From Larix kaempferi (lineage: Eukaryota > Streptophyta > Pinopsida > Pinales > Pinaceae), in NCBI GenBank assembly GCA_027924585.1, contig BSBM01000827.1, positions 744,001 through 808,000 on the forward strand: a stretch of 64,000 bases of DNA, written 5' to 3'. Each line of letters begins with the position of its first letter. The stretch's first letter is position 1. Of the stretch, positions 21,034-32,441 are shown in pieces. The notes beneath the pieces were generated by a model, which did no database searches, was not told the origin of the DNA, and saw nothing but the letters and a program-made list of their open reading frames with translations. The position numbers were made by a program, and so were the translations under genes.

Positions 21034-23176
21034 ATACAAATTTCCATACCCGTCGCCAAACAAAATCCATCTAAAATGCTTCTTAAACAAATGCATTCAA
21101 CTTCGTCCTTTCTACATAATAGAAAAAGATCATCCACAAACATCAGATGTGTAAGTACCATCTGATCATTAAAGTAAATTCCCCTAAGATTCCTCCTGGA
21201 ATGTTCATGAATAATGTACCGACTGATTCCTTCATTAACTAGTAAAGAAAGGTATGGGGAGAGTGGACATCCTTGCCTTAATCCATGAGAGGCTTTGAAA
21301 AATGAAGTTCTAGATCCATTGATTAGCACTGAAAAAAGAGGAGAAGTAACACACCCCATGATCCAGTTGGCCAAGTCTAAATTTAACCCAATATGCAACA
21401 ACACCAAATGAAGAAAGAGCCACAAAGCCTTATCAAAGGATTTCGAAAAGTCCAATTTGATAGCTACCACCTGCAAATTTTTGGCATTAGTGGAGTGAAT
21501 ACATTCCTGTGCAGCTCTCACCACCTCGTGAATGAGGCACCCCTTAAAAAAAAACTGCTCAAGAGACATATATTTCAGATAGAAAGGGATTCAACCAGAT
21601 AGCCAATATTTTTGCTATCATCTTATAGACCCCATTGCAGAGTGAAATAGTTCTTAAATCCACAAAAGTACTTGGCCTATCATTTTTAGGTATTAATGCA
21701 ATAAAAGTAGAGTTCAGGAACGAAGGAACCACCTCAGCAAATCCTCCCGAAATAAATAAAAAAATTCCAAGAAAAATGTTGGAGGCCAACCATCCAGACC
21801 AGGGCTCTTATCCCTACCGAAGCTTCTCAAGGAACCTTGAAGTTCCTCTAAGGTAAAATCCCTGAACAAGGCCTCACTATCTGCCATAGACAACATGCGA
21901 GGGAATTTCTAGATAACATTAAGCATCCCCAACATATCACATTGAGCCGACTTCAAGTAGAGTCCATGAAAATAGGAGACAACCTCCTCTGAGAGACTAG
22001 TGAAACCTTTAACCAGAAGTCTATCAGAGTCGAGACAGTCCCAGATAGTGTTCAAATTATTACGATGGGAAGCCACCCACTGAAAATACTTGGAGTTCAA
22101 ATCTCCAGCCTATAACCAGAGTTCTCTACTCTTCAGACTCCATTCCATATCCTCTTCCTCCAAAATCTCCACTTTCTCTAATTCCAGGTAGTAAATTAAA
22201 TCGTTCCTCCCCCCATATGCAAATATAAGTGGATCAACAAAATATAATTCCTCTAATTTCGATTCCACCCCCACCAATACTTCAACTCTGGAACTCCTTC
22301 GAGCCAGATTCCATTCCCTGACATTGGACTTGAGAATTTAAGGTTCCTGGCAAATTGAAAGGCGACACTCCCATCCTCCCCCCTCAAATGGACCCAAGAA
22401 TTTTTAAGCAAAGCTCAAAAACACGACAAGTTCTCCAACTAGAATTATACTTACACAGAGCACCAAGTTGGACCATCAGGGAACCAATTTCCAAAAAGAT
22501 AGAGAAGTGATAAAAAAAAAGCAAGACCTAACCCATGATCTGAACATATGTCTATCTTCAGAGAAATTAACATTCATGAAAAATATCTCAAGGTGTTTAG
22601 AAATACCTTGATCTCCAGTTCGCTTATTAGTATAGGTAGGTTTGATTTCAGTAGGTTTGACATTAATCCAACCATGCAATGCAAATAGGTCCCTAAAATA
22701 AACATCCTGAGAGTCTTCCCACGCCAAACTGCCCCAAATATCCTCCACTTCCAAAGTAATATTCATGTTGGCACCCACAATAAGCGACCCTACCCGAGTG
22801 CATTCCATATTAAGCACTAACGTCCATAAATTAAATCTATCCTCATAAGGCCCATAAATGTTAAGTATCAAGAACTTCTGGTCCAATTCCTGACAAAGTA
22901 CTTCCCCCCCAAAATAGACTGACCACCAAAAGTATTATAAACCCACAACCACTTGGAAACCCCAAAAATGAGACCTCCATATCTCCCACACGCATCCATC
23001 GAAAAAAATCACATAGTAGGAAACATCTTCTCTAATTTGCTAACAACCTCCAGTCCCAAAGTCATCGTCTCTTGAAGTAACAAAATATCAGGATTCTCCA
23101 CCACCACTAAATGCTTGAGAGCTAGCAGTTTGGCCTGCCCTCCAATGCCTCTAACATTAATAGAAATAAGTTTCAT
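21034..23176 (-). pseudogene. LINE A ORF2: endonuclease and reverse transcriptase
   Basis: Reading leftwards, ORF2 starts at the ATG 23176-23174 (MKLISINVRGIG), overlapping the ORF1 stop. The endonuclease part shows ILLLQETMTLG, GRYGGLIFGVS and LILNIYGPY (to about 22480). RT follows: LRSFGRDKSPGLDGWPPTFF (about 21860-21770), FIALIPKND, LVAIKLDFSKSFDKA, GLRQGCPLSPYLSLL and the catalytic FVDD at 21140-21129. It is broken by frameshifts and stops. The protein nicks target DNA and primes reverse transcription there. Confidence 0.85.
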
Positions 23177-24675
23177 CAGGTATCCACTTCCTGGGGCTTA
23201 CATGCTCTAAGTACCCATGAGATTTGAAGCTGGCGACCTTGAGAAACCTCCCGCTTGGCCTTTTCTTTAGTGTGGAACATAAAGGTTTTACGTCCAACTT
23301 TCCCAGACACAGAAGAAGTGGATTGTTCCATAGCTATACCTTCTATAGCCCCCACATTTTTCATGTAGGAACGTAGGAAAGATGGGCCATGACTACCACT
23401 TCTAGATATGCTACCTCCTTCATATGAAATATACAGTTGGGGGGAAGCCAAGACCCCACCTTTTTCTGACTCCTTCACTGTCACATCTACCGATGCATCG
23501 AAAAGAGGTGGCATCAAATCAACCGCCATGGGTAGGAAAATATCAAATAGAGGTTCCACCACCTTGCATGCATTTGACACCATGTCCTCGTCATCAACCA
23601 AAGCCCCCGGTGTCTCATTAACTGCCTTTCCATAGTATTCCCATAGTTTCACCATTTTTACCAATTGGCTGCAAGAAAGTTCATATCCCTCCAACAAAGA
23701 CTCAATGGCCGACAAATTATCATCATTCTTACCAGGCTCTGAGGAGAGGAAAAAATCCCTAATAATCTCGTCGCCGAGCCACTCCTTCTCCATAGGGTGC
23801 TGAACAATCTCATCATCCGCCTTTGATTTCAAATATTGGGAAGAGCTCTCGTCCCCTCTAGGTACCTCTTTACGTTTCCATATTTTCTTAACAAATTGTA
23901 ATTCACAATCTACTACGACATAACCATATAAGTGGCAGTGAGCACAACTAAATGGTACATTGAGATAATCCAACAGTTGTGAGAAAATGTTCTCACCAGC
24001 AACAAGGTCCAAGGTCTCGAAGAGCCCCTGGCTCGCATCCACCTCCACTGAAATACACACCACCTAATGCCTCTAATATTTGAATAGATTCGCATCCATA
24101 ACAATAAATTTTCCTATAGCATCCCCAATAGCCTTAAATCCTTCCTTAGACAAGAATTCCAATAGAAGAAATGATAGTTTAACCTAGATAGGAAAGGAAT
24201 CCAGCGAGTCTTTACGGAAATCGAACAAGGGGTGCACAAATTGATTGCTAAGGGACTTTTACCCATCAACCACACTAGATGCAGGATAGCTTCTACATCT
24301 TCCATTGATTTAAATTCAAAACCAAACCACGCACGAGGCAAACCAAATACCTCTGGAGACGAAGAAATCACCTTAGACTAGGTATTGGCAACCATTCTTT
24401 CATAGCGGCCTCTAAGAATTTTTTGCCACAAAATCTTCCAATGAGCACCCGAGAGGTGAATTTCGGAATCTCCGTAACCAAAATATCTCTCCCAACAACT
24501 AGCTCCTTACAAACGCCTTTAGAATGAAGACTTTTCTTTCTTTCTTTTGCTTACCCTGAGAACCCAAAAGACCGGGCCCCGATCTCCCTAAGAATTTGAC
24601 AGACCGACCTTCCGATTCTGCCTGAAGGAGACGACTTCCAATGAAACCACTGCCTTTGAGCTCTTCCGAGGAGCA
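23176..24675 (-). pseudogene. LINE A ORF1, main part (RNA-binding protein)
   Basis: Contains the DUF4283-type region common in plant LINE ORF1 proteins (SPEVFGLPRAWFGFEFKSME, about 24355-24295) and, after stops, VEVDASQGLFETLD and a zinc knuckle whose His is now Tyr (CAHCHLYGYVVVDC, near 23950-23909). The same knuckle in LINE B is CDRCHLYGHVVVDC and intact in pattern. A long acidic, low-complexity tail runs to the stop at 23176-23178. ORF1 binds the LINE RNA. Confidence 0.8.
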
Positions 24676-27354
24676 TGTAATGTCCCCAATTTGACTCAGT
24701 CAATTCCCATGAGTAAAGGGGACAAATTTGTCCCTAGGGATATTAATTTTATTCAATTTTGTAATCATAGAATAAAATTAGCCCAATTCTAGTAGATGAG
24801 ATAATTTAATTAATTTAAAATTATTTTTATAAATAAATATTCCTAAAAATTGTGCAAGTGGGCCAAGAGGGAACCCTCATGAGGATAAGCTTGCTAATTT
24901 GGAACTGAGGAAAAGTAATTATCAAGGTGGATAAAGCAACCTGTTGGATTTAGGAACATATCAAAAGTAGGAAGGTGTAAGAAGTTTCAAAAAGCATGAA
25001 ATTAGAAATAGCCAGGAAAAGCTAAGGAGGGCGCAGTTTCTAAAAGGGAGTTCAGTTTAAAAAGTAGGAAACTCTAACAAAGCAGGAAACATCTTGAGAC
25101 AAAGAGGGGCACAATTTCTTAAGGAAACGAAATATTGTAAGGAAAAAAAAAGGAAAGTATATCCACTCATGGGTGGCCCATGTGGAAGGGTTCTCACAGG
25201 TCACCAAGTTTTTCAACTTGCTCAATAGGTCACTCTAAATTATATAAAAGAATGATTCCAACTCCAATTCACAGCTTTTGACTATTTTTTTAATTGAATG
25301 TGATAGCTTTAGCTTCTCTTGTTGAGGGATGTGCCTCAACTTGCTTTGGGTGATGCTCCCCTTTGCCATTATTGTTCCAGTATCTCTTCCACTCTATCTT
25401 AAAGGTACTGAAGACTATTGTACAACCATTGTTATAATCTTGCAACCATTATAGTCTGATCTCAAGTTGGGGTCTAAATTCCTTTAATATTGTTAATTTT
25501 TCAAAATTTACTTCAATCTGATCTAGGATCTTAACTGGGAGAACAACATGTACATCATATCTACAGCATATCAATCATGGACACAATAATGCAAGCACAC
25601 AAGAGACACATAGTTTACTTGGGGAAAACCATAAAGGTGAAAAACCCCAATAACTTCCTTAGAGATAGATAGAGCAATGATACAACCCAAGCATAAGAGA
25701 TAGACATCTCATAGCAGCAGCTTCTCCTCCTCCACAAGTGCGCCACTCTCCTGAGAGTGTGAGAGAGAATAGAATGAGGAAATAGAGTGCCTCCCGCACT
25801 CTATTTATAATTGACTTGACTTGCCTAATAACCTTTACTAGGTCAACCTTAACTTAACCACATAACATAATGCTGACTGGGCCGACACCCAATAGGGTGG
25901 TCTAATAACTCTTTGACCCACATGGACAACCCCCAATAGGGTGATCTAATAACCCTTCGACCCACATGACTTATACAGGGCCAACCCCAACAAGGTGGTC
26001 TAATAACCCATCAAGTATAAGTTACGACACTTACAATATAAATGACGACACTTCCGTATAGAGGAATAATAACATCTCTATAGGAATACAAACAATTCCT
26101 TATAGAGGAATAATACCATATCTATAGGATTACAATATACATATATGAAATACATTCCGAAGTTACATATACATCAACAAATACTCCCAAAGTATTGAAG
26201 AAGGAACCTCTCCTACATCAATCTTCTATCTTCTCCTTCTCTCTATTTCTCTGTGGGAATCAACCTATGATGATTTGAATTATGCCATGATGAAGGAGGA
26301 TTCCATATATACTCACTGAAGTTACAGAATTTCCACTCATTATTCTAAGAACATACCTTCACTATGTATTCTAGATTCCAACCAATGGAGCTTCCTTTGA
26401 TGTAACTGAGATATGGTTCATGCTGGAGGTTACTGAGACCGTTAGAGTCATTTTGGTGCTGCAAAAATATATGTAAGATGATGGTTATTCTATGATAAAT
26501 CATCCTTAATAATATTCATGAATATTCCTTTCAAATTCTGCAAGCAATTGAGTAATTTTCCTACCTATGCTCATTAGACTAGCAATTTTGACTAGTTTTT
26601 CCAAAAAGGTTGTAAAATGAGTTTTATAAAGACAAATGTCATTTTGAAAAGTTATGAAGGTAATTAAGGTCATAATTAATCCATACCAAGTTTAAAAATT
26701 CAATTTAGTTTAGGTAGTACATGTGTTGGGGTCCCTAGAAGTCGAACTAGTGAGGCAGTCCAACTAGCTAGTTTTATTGATTCGCCTGTAAAAACTATTA
26801 TATGAAATCAAATTCAATTATGTAAGTTTCTGTGAGTTATTTGGATAATAAGGAATCATATTCAAACTTAATAACACTATTTATATAAGTCCATTTAGTT
26901 CATGGGAAGGAAAATAGGAAATCCAACGTATTCTTCCAAACTCCACCAGAACCTCCCAAATCCTTAGAAGCTATTTTAAAATTCCTTATTATAGGGTTAA
27001 GGACTTATATCCATCATTTGGTTTCATTCGGGTGTAAGAACCGATTTTAGTTTGCATATGCTGGTGTGCCCAGGAAGCATTGGAGTAGACTTCAGCCTGG
27101 ATGATGTTTGAAACATAAATGGCCCTAGTAATTTGTGCATAGGAATCAAAGTTGTCCCTGTTCATGAGATGTTTTTATGCTACACAAATTCTCATACATT
27201 TGGAAGAAGCATAATACCCAAATCCTTAATCCCAGACTCATCTAATTGTGTCCTTGACCAGCTCTTCTCTAACTAGTTTCTGCTTGTCAAAAAGTGTGTT
27301 GTTAACTTTCAAATTTTGCATAATATCAACTCCCGTCTGATCTGGGATATTATA
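24676..27354 (+). mobile_element. Solo LTR (TGTAATGTCCC family) inserted in LINE A
   Basis: It begins TGTAATGTCCCC and ends GGGATATTATA, an imperfect terminal palindrome of the TGTAATGTCCC/GGGACATTACA type. It is flanked by the 5-bp duplication GAGCA (24671-24675 and 27355-27359). LINE B is uninterrupted at this site, which proves the insertion. A TATATAAAAG box at 25241-25250 suggests plus orientation. Without the nested LTR it is about 1,990 bp. No Gag or Pol coding was found, so a solo LTR is most likely. Confidence 0.85.
25491..26179 (-). mobile_element. Solo LTR nested in the larger solo LTR (minus orientation)
   Basis: About 689 bp, starting TGTTAATTTTTC and ending ACATCAACA on the plus strand. 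Reverse-complemented, it matches the solo LTR at 50718-51366 along its whole length. The flanks AATAT/AATAC are a 4-of-5 match to a target duplication. The minus-strand TATA region (CAATTATAAATAGAG) lies near 25800. It has three tandem-like copies of the GGTGGTCTAATAAC block (about 25895-26010). Confidence 0.85.
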
Positions 27355-27917
27355 GAGCACGAAGGAAACACAAGAGCGCAAGCCACTAAATCTTCACAAA
27401 TAGGTTTAGAAAATGGAGACTTACTGAATATCGCTGGATATGACAACCCATGATGAGTTGTTGTATCTAGCTCTTCATTGGAGTTAATGGCCTTCCGCCC
27501 ATCCCACTTATCCGAAGGAGAAGTGTGATTCAAGCCAGTCGTAGAATTGGGGATAATGCCATTAGGGAAAGTCCGATATGCACGTGTATCCATATCAGGA
27601 CTATCGCATCACTTCTTCAAATTAAACCTGGGGAATGAGTCCACCATTGAGGGTACAATGAAGTCCATATCCAATGTACCCACTCCCAACTGCACCAACA
27701 AAACCAGTAATAATCTGAAATAGAGTGGAGGTATAGGTTCTGATAGCTCAACCACCCCTTGTCAGCCGTCTTAAATTCCGATCTATAGGCATTGGTTCTA
27801 TTGCTTCGATAAGGCGTTGAAGTTCCTCCCCCCCCTCCAGATCCTTGTTTGGAAAAAACCTCAAAATTCATTGAGAAGATACTAGAACCATAATTGGATT
27901 CATCTGAATAATAACCC
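27355..27917 (-). pseudogene. LINE A ORF1, 5' part displaced by the solo LTR insertion
   Basis: This stretch matches LINE B at about 41060-41625. It restarts with GAGCACGAAGGAAACACAAG at 27355, exactly where the copy left of the solo LTR stops (24675). Reading frames NSNEELDTTTHHGL and GGGGGTSTPYRSNRTNA correspond to the ORF1 N-terminal region of LINE B. It ends at the junction with gypsy RT. Confidence 0.8.
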
Positions 27918-28272
27918 AAAAGACTACCTTCAAGACAAGCAATGTTTATATGAATGTCCACTAATGGTTTTTGGCTTATGTAATGCATCAACTACACTTA
28001 TGGGGTTGATGAATGATGTATTGCATCCATTTATAAATTCCTTTGTAATAGTGTACTTGGATCATATATCGGTGTATATATCTACCTGGGAAGATCATAT
28101 CTCACATCCCATGCAGGTATTAGAGACCCTAAAAAAGCACCAACTACTTACAAACCTTGAAAAATGTCAATTTGATAGGCGATCATGGGTACATATGGGG
28201 TATGTGTTTGGTGGAGGGGAACTCAATATAGATAATGTAAAGTTGGTGGCCATAATCAAGTGGAAAATTCCT
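27918..28272 (+). pseudogene. RT fragment, element 3A
   Basis: Recognisable blocks in mixed frames: KTTFKTR-type start, then FGLCNASTTLMGLMNDVLHP (about 27967-28030), SFVIVYLDHISVYISTW (YLDD changed to YLDH) and HMGYVFGGGELNIDNVKLVA. The catalytic second Asp of YLDD is now His. It stops exactly at the LTR insertion point. Confidence 0.8.
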
Positions 28273-29697
28273 TGTAATACCCCCAGTTTTGACCCTTGGA
28301 ATGTATTACATCATATTATATAAAATGGTGTAAATATGCTAGTATGGGTTCCTAGTGTGGAGCCGAAGGACAAGTCCCAATTAGTGAATGGATAGGCATG
28401 TATAATGTAAATATTTATATATGGCTATGTGGTTGGCTTGTTACAATGACTCGAAAGCTATGTAAATATTATTTTGGAAAATAATAAAATGGTGCAAGAT
28501 GGTTGTGTAAAGAGCACTAGAGGGGCTATGATTTCACTAGAGGGGAAGTGGAAAGGGGTGGCCTATGGGAGATTTAATCCTCTTTTTCCAAATCTCAACC
28601 TTAGAACTCATCCATTTATGCCATGTGCCTTAAATGTACCATTTACCTCATTTTGACTTATTAAACCGAATCATTGAATGCATGTGTGGGGTTGGTGGGA
28701 AAGTCTTTTCATGTAGTTATGGAAGCATGGGATGAATATACTTTTATGACAATTGTAAGAGTCCTTCCTTTTATGGTCAGAAGTAATGTCAGTTGTCATT
28801 TCACCATTTTTCACGTCTCCATTGGAGTCTATCACTCATTTTCCTCAAAATTTCATACACTACGTAACCTTCATGTTGTTTTCTCCATAGCCCGTTACCA
28901 AAATGTGAAATTAAACAAAATTAGCATTGCAAGGAGAAAAATTGCAAACATTAAAGTGAAGAGGATTGTTGTAGGTGAGCATAGAGGTTGGGCAAGATAG
29001 GAACCTTTACCCACTGTTTATATACTACTCTAGTATGCTTGATAAGCCATGAATTGATTTTACAATAGGTTCTCTAAACACATACATTAGATTGGACTCT
29101 TTATACACACACTGAAGAGTACTACACGGGTTGGGTACTTAGTGGAACTTTTGAGTATAGAAATAGTAGGCCTTCCTTGGGTTTTGTGGGGTAGTGTAAG
29201 AGAGTTCTGGGGTTGGGATGGGTGAATGAGATGCATGTAGTGCTATGTGGTGAGAAGATTGGCTAAGCACAAGAGCAAATGGGTTTTGGGATGAGAGAGA
29301 GAAGCATGTAGGTGTTTTTTTCACCTTAGTGGCCTAACAACTTGGCTTGGGGGTGGTGTATGCAGTTGATACCTATGGTTGGGTGGAAAGCTATTGTTAT
29401 ATAGCTAGTTGCTCGGATATTCTTCTATTAAAGGATAAGTATATTGCATTGTTGTTTATGTTTATGCAATGATTTTTTTTTACTTCCCATGATGAATACA
29501 TTTTTTTATGCATGATGTGTGTGTGGATATGGTTTTAATTCCATTGTGTTTTATATTCATGCACCTACACATGCAATCCTTAGTTTCAATTTCCCATGGG
29601 TGGCTTAAATTAGTTAGGAATTCAAATAATGTCCCATGGGCTGAAATTTTGTATGAGGAACCCTCATATAGTTAAAATGATGGATGGGGATGCCACA
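28273..29697. mobile_element. Solo LTR (TGTAATACCCC family) in the gypsy RT
   Basis: It starts TGTAATACCCCC and ends GGGATGCCACA, about 1,425 bp. It interrupts gypsy RT: the frame before it (IKWKIP) continues after it (VTKVRSFLG). The flanks TTCCT/CTCTT fit a decayed 5-bp duplication; copy B keeps CTCCT. A truncated paralogue sits at the identical target site at 44301. The ORFs inside it (28474-28656, 28674-29000) are shared by both copies but match no retroelement protein I recognise. Confidence 0.75.
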
Positions 29698-30108
29698 CTC
29701 TTGTTAATGTCACCAAAGTTAGGAGATCTTTGGGCACAACACACTATCTATGGAAATTTATAACATTCTATTCATTTGTGGTTTCCCTACTCCATGCCAT
29801 AATAGCCAACGACGAGTTTTAGATGGGGATATAATCAACAAAAATCTTTTGATCAGCTTAAACATAATATTAGTCAAGCACCAATTCTCAAATTACCTAA
29901 CTTTTAGAAGCCTTTCTAAGTGGAGACATATGCAAGTGGGTATGTTATGGGAGTGGTATTCATGTAGGGAGGTTAACCAATATACTATCATTCTAAAATG
30001 TTTCATGGGAGATTCCTAAACTATCCTACATGTGATAAGGAACTCTTTGCTTTGGTTTAAGTTGTTAAGAAATGGAAGCACTATTTGATGGGCAAGGAGA
30101 CCATTATC
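29698..30108 (+). pseudogene. RT C-terminus and RNase H fragment, element 3A
   Basis: VTKVRSFLG-like start at about 29708, then FDQLKHKISQAPILKLP (about 29850-29900), a decayed RNase H DAS block, and HYLMGKETII at the right edge. The frame is broken several times. It ends in TTATC, the target site of element 4, and continues at 36283. Confidence 0.75.
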
Positions 30109-30483
30109 TGTTAGGAACCCATGTCTTTACTTTGTTAGTATGTTGTTGTTGGACGCATATGCTTTGTAAGTCGTCCCGTAGTATTTGTTGATCAATATTT
30201 TGTGTTATTGTTGCTGGCGCATATGCTTTGTAAGTCGCCCGTAGTATTGTTAATCCATAGTTTGTAACGGCCCATGGTTTCGACCCATAGTATTGGCGCC
30301 TAGAATTAGTATACAAGTGTGTGTTGAGACCTATGAAGGCACCGTGAAGTTATTTGTATTGAGCTTGCTCAAAGGAGGTTGCCCCCTCGAAGTGGCCTGT
30401 GATCAATACAAAAGTGATTCTGAGTTCTGTCATTTCTGCTATTTCGCGTATTCTTGTTAATTAATTGTTGCAGGTGCCTCACA
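30109..30483 (+). repeat. 5' LTR, element 4
   Basis: 375 bp from TGTTAGGAACCC to GTGCCTCACA. It contains two imperfect copies of GCATATGCTTTGTAAGTCG (about 30157 and 30218) and ends two bases before the primer site. Confidence 0.95.
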
Positions 30484-30485
30484 TC

Positions 30486-30497
30486 TGGTATCAGAGC
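30486..30497 (+). other. Primer-binding site, tRNA-iMet type, element 4
   Basis: TGGTATCAGAGC two bases after the 5' LTR, the standard initiator-Met complement. Confidence 0.95.
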
Positions 30498-31493
30498 ACT
30501 TTCTTGGGCTCGCTGGGTGAAATTTCTGCCAATTTTTTTTTTTGCATCTGTTGCAGGTTTGGATTTGGGAATAATCCCTATCTGCTTAACTGTGGTAAGT
30601 ACTTGGGCATAAGCCCTAAAACTCATTGTGAGGAGTACCACAGGAACCCCGAAGTAGCTGGCCCATTGAGAGGACCTGCCAGGGAAAAGGGAAACGACCC
30701 CTACCTGATTGGCTAGTTCCCACCCGTGAGGTAAACCAAGAGTTGTTGTTTGTGGCAAAGCGGTTATCAGTTTTACCTGAGCTGTGGAGTGAGGGGTATT
30801 GCCCCAATACGCAAGCCGTCAGACAGCATTGGTGGCCGAGTGAAACCCCTGAACTGTTAGGAAGTCGCACATACCTGGGGTCCATATCTACTTTCAACTG
30901 AACCATTGTCGATCACTACTGTGCCGTTCAGATCCATTTTGCAAGTCGTTTCAGATCCGGCCGCTTTCAGTCCATTCGGCGCTGTTCCAGATCCCCGACC
31001 GCTTTCAGTCTATTCGGCGCTGTTCCACATTCCTTCCGAGCCGTAGCCGCTCCCTCTGAAAAAAAAGAGTATAAAATTCAGTTTTTGTCCATATCTTCCT
31101 TGTTTTTACTCTGTTTTCCTTGAAATTTTCGGGGAACCTCTGTCATCCTATTCTGCATATTTCAGTCCTGAGGACCCTATCCCCAATTCACCTTCCCAAA
31201 GCCCGAAATCCCACATTTGTCTATTTTTAGGGTTTGTCATAACTTCCTCATATTTCACCCAATCACCTTCAAATTTTACCACAGAGTTCCTTTCTGAATT
31301 CTGCTCCTTTGTTTCCCTCTGCCAAATTTTCCCATTCTCTCACGCCGCTTCTGAAATCCTCATTTTTGCTTCCCTATCTATCCAACAGTGTCCAAAACCT
31401 AGTCAAACCCCAATTACCCTTCTGATTTTTTCCCAAATCCAAATTTTCCCTTACTGAAGTAGTACCTGTTTTTGTTTTCCTACCTAGTCAGAG

Positions 31494-31558
<65 letters not shown>

Positions 31559-31563
31559 TGGTT
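30498..31563 (+). other. Untranslated leader of element 4 with 62-nt poly(A)
   Basis: About 1.07 kb between primer site and Gag with no credible ORF. It holds a 2-copy repeat of about 40 bp with GACCGCTTTCAGTC...ATTCGGCGCTGTTCC (about 30958-31027) and an uninterrupted run of 62 A at 31494-31555 just before the Gag start. Confidence 0.8.
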
Positions 31564-32441
31564 ATGGTTGTCACCCGTGCAGGAGCAAAAACCATGGAGG
31601 AAGCACTTACAGCCATCCAAGCCAAACTCCAGGATTTGGATGAAAAATTTCTCAGTCTCCATCTTGAACATTCAGCTATGAACAACAAACGGCAGTCCGA
31701 GTCTTCAGTAGACAATGGGTTCTCTGCTTCTAGCAATTTCCGTGGTCCGAAGCTTGATTTTCCTCGCTTCAATGGTACCGATCCAACTGGATGGATCTAT
31801 CGTGCAGAACAGTATTTCAGTCTGCATAATACTTTTGATGTCAAAAAATTTCCGCTGGCATCCTTTCATTTGGAATAGGAAGCTCTTCAATGGTACCAAT
31901 GGTACATCAAGGCTCATCCAGAGCCCAACTGGCCAGACTTTTGCCAGCTCCTTTTGCAACGATTTGGTCCTAGTGCTTTTGATGACTTCACAGGATCCCT
32001 CACTAAACTTCTCCAAACTGGCACTGTGAGAGAGTATCAAACTGAATTTGAGAATCTAGCCAACCACATTGAAGGATTGTCTAATGAATTTTACCGGAGT
32101 TGTTTTATCAGTGGTTTAAAGGATGCCATTCGCTCTGAGGTCAAAATGTTCTGTCCCAACACAATGATGGAAGCACTCGGGTTAGCTAAGTTGGCAGAAG
32201 ACAAGCTTGCAGCCCAACAACGCTCCAAGCCCACTTTCGTTCCCTTCCAAAATGTGGGTTCTCAGCGACCACCTATACCGCAGGCTCCTCGACCGACTCC
32301 TATCAAACGTTTGTCTGAAACAGAGATGCATGCAGAGAAAAGGGGCTTTGCTATAATTGTGATGAGAAATTCACTCAGGGACATAGATGTGTTCAGTAAA
32401 ATCTCTATCTCCTGGATGTAGAGTCTCCGCCTGCCTTTGAA
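31564..32441 (+). pseudogene. gag: Gag of element 4
   Basis: The ATG at 31564 (MVVTRAGAKTMEEAL) is chosen because it is shared with element 5 and the frame is open. A coiled N-terminal part leads to the capsid: PKLDFPRFNGTDPTGWIYRA (about 31749-31806), a TAG at about 31876 where element 5 has Gln, then ALQWYQWYI and RFGPSAFDDF. A zinc knuckle of chromovirus type, CYNCDEKFTQGHRC, is at 32349-32390, but a 4-nt deletion near 32330 puts it out of frame. A TAA near 32396 then blocks entry into Pol. Confidence 0.88.

Larger units (their letters stand above)
21034..27917 (-). mobile_element. LINE A: L1-type non-LTR retrotransposon, interrupted and 3'-truncated
   Basis: Minus-strand LINE with ORF1 and ORF2, closely similar to LINE B (37855-about 41750). 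The 3' part, beyond the RT FVDD region, is cut at 21033/21034 by LTR B of element 2. It is interrupted by the solo LTR at 24676-27354 with a GAGCA duplication and resumes at 27355. Its 5' end is lost at about 27913-27917, where it joins gypsy RT sequence; comparison with block B suggests a deletion of about 2.3 kb here. Confidence 0.85.

Noticed and set aside
21034-21160. Complete 3' end of LINE A with poly(A)
   Set aside because: The LINE is cut in RT just after FVDD; the left neighbour is LTR B, not a LINE tail.
31480-31772. Poly-Phe and poly-Lys ORFs
   Set aside because: Translations of the 62-nt A tract; not genes.
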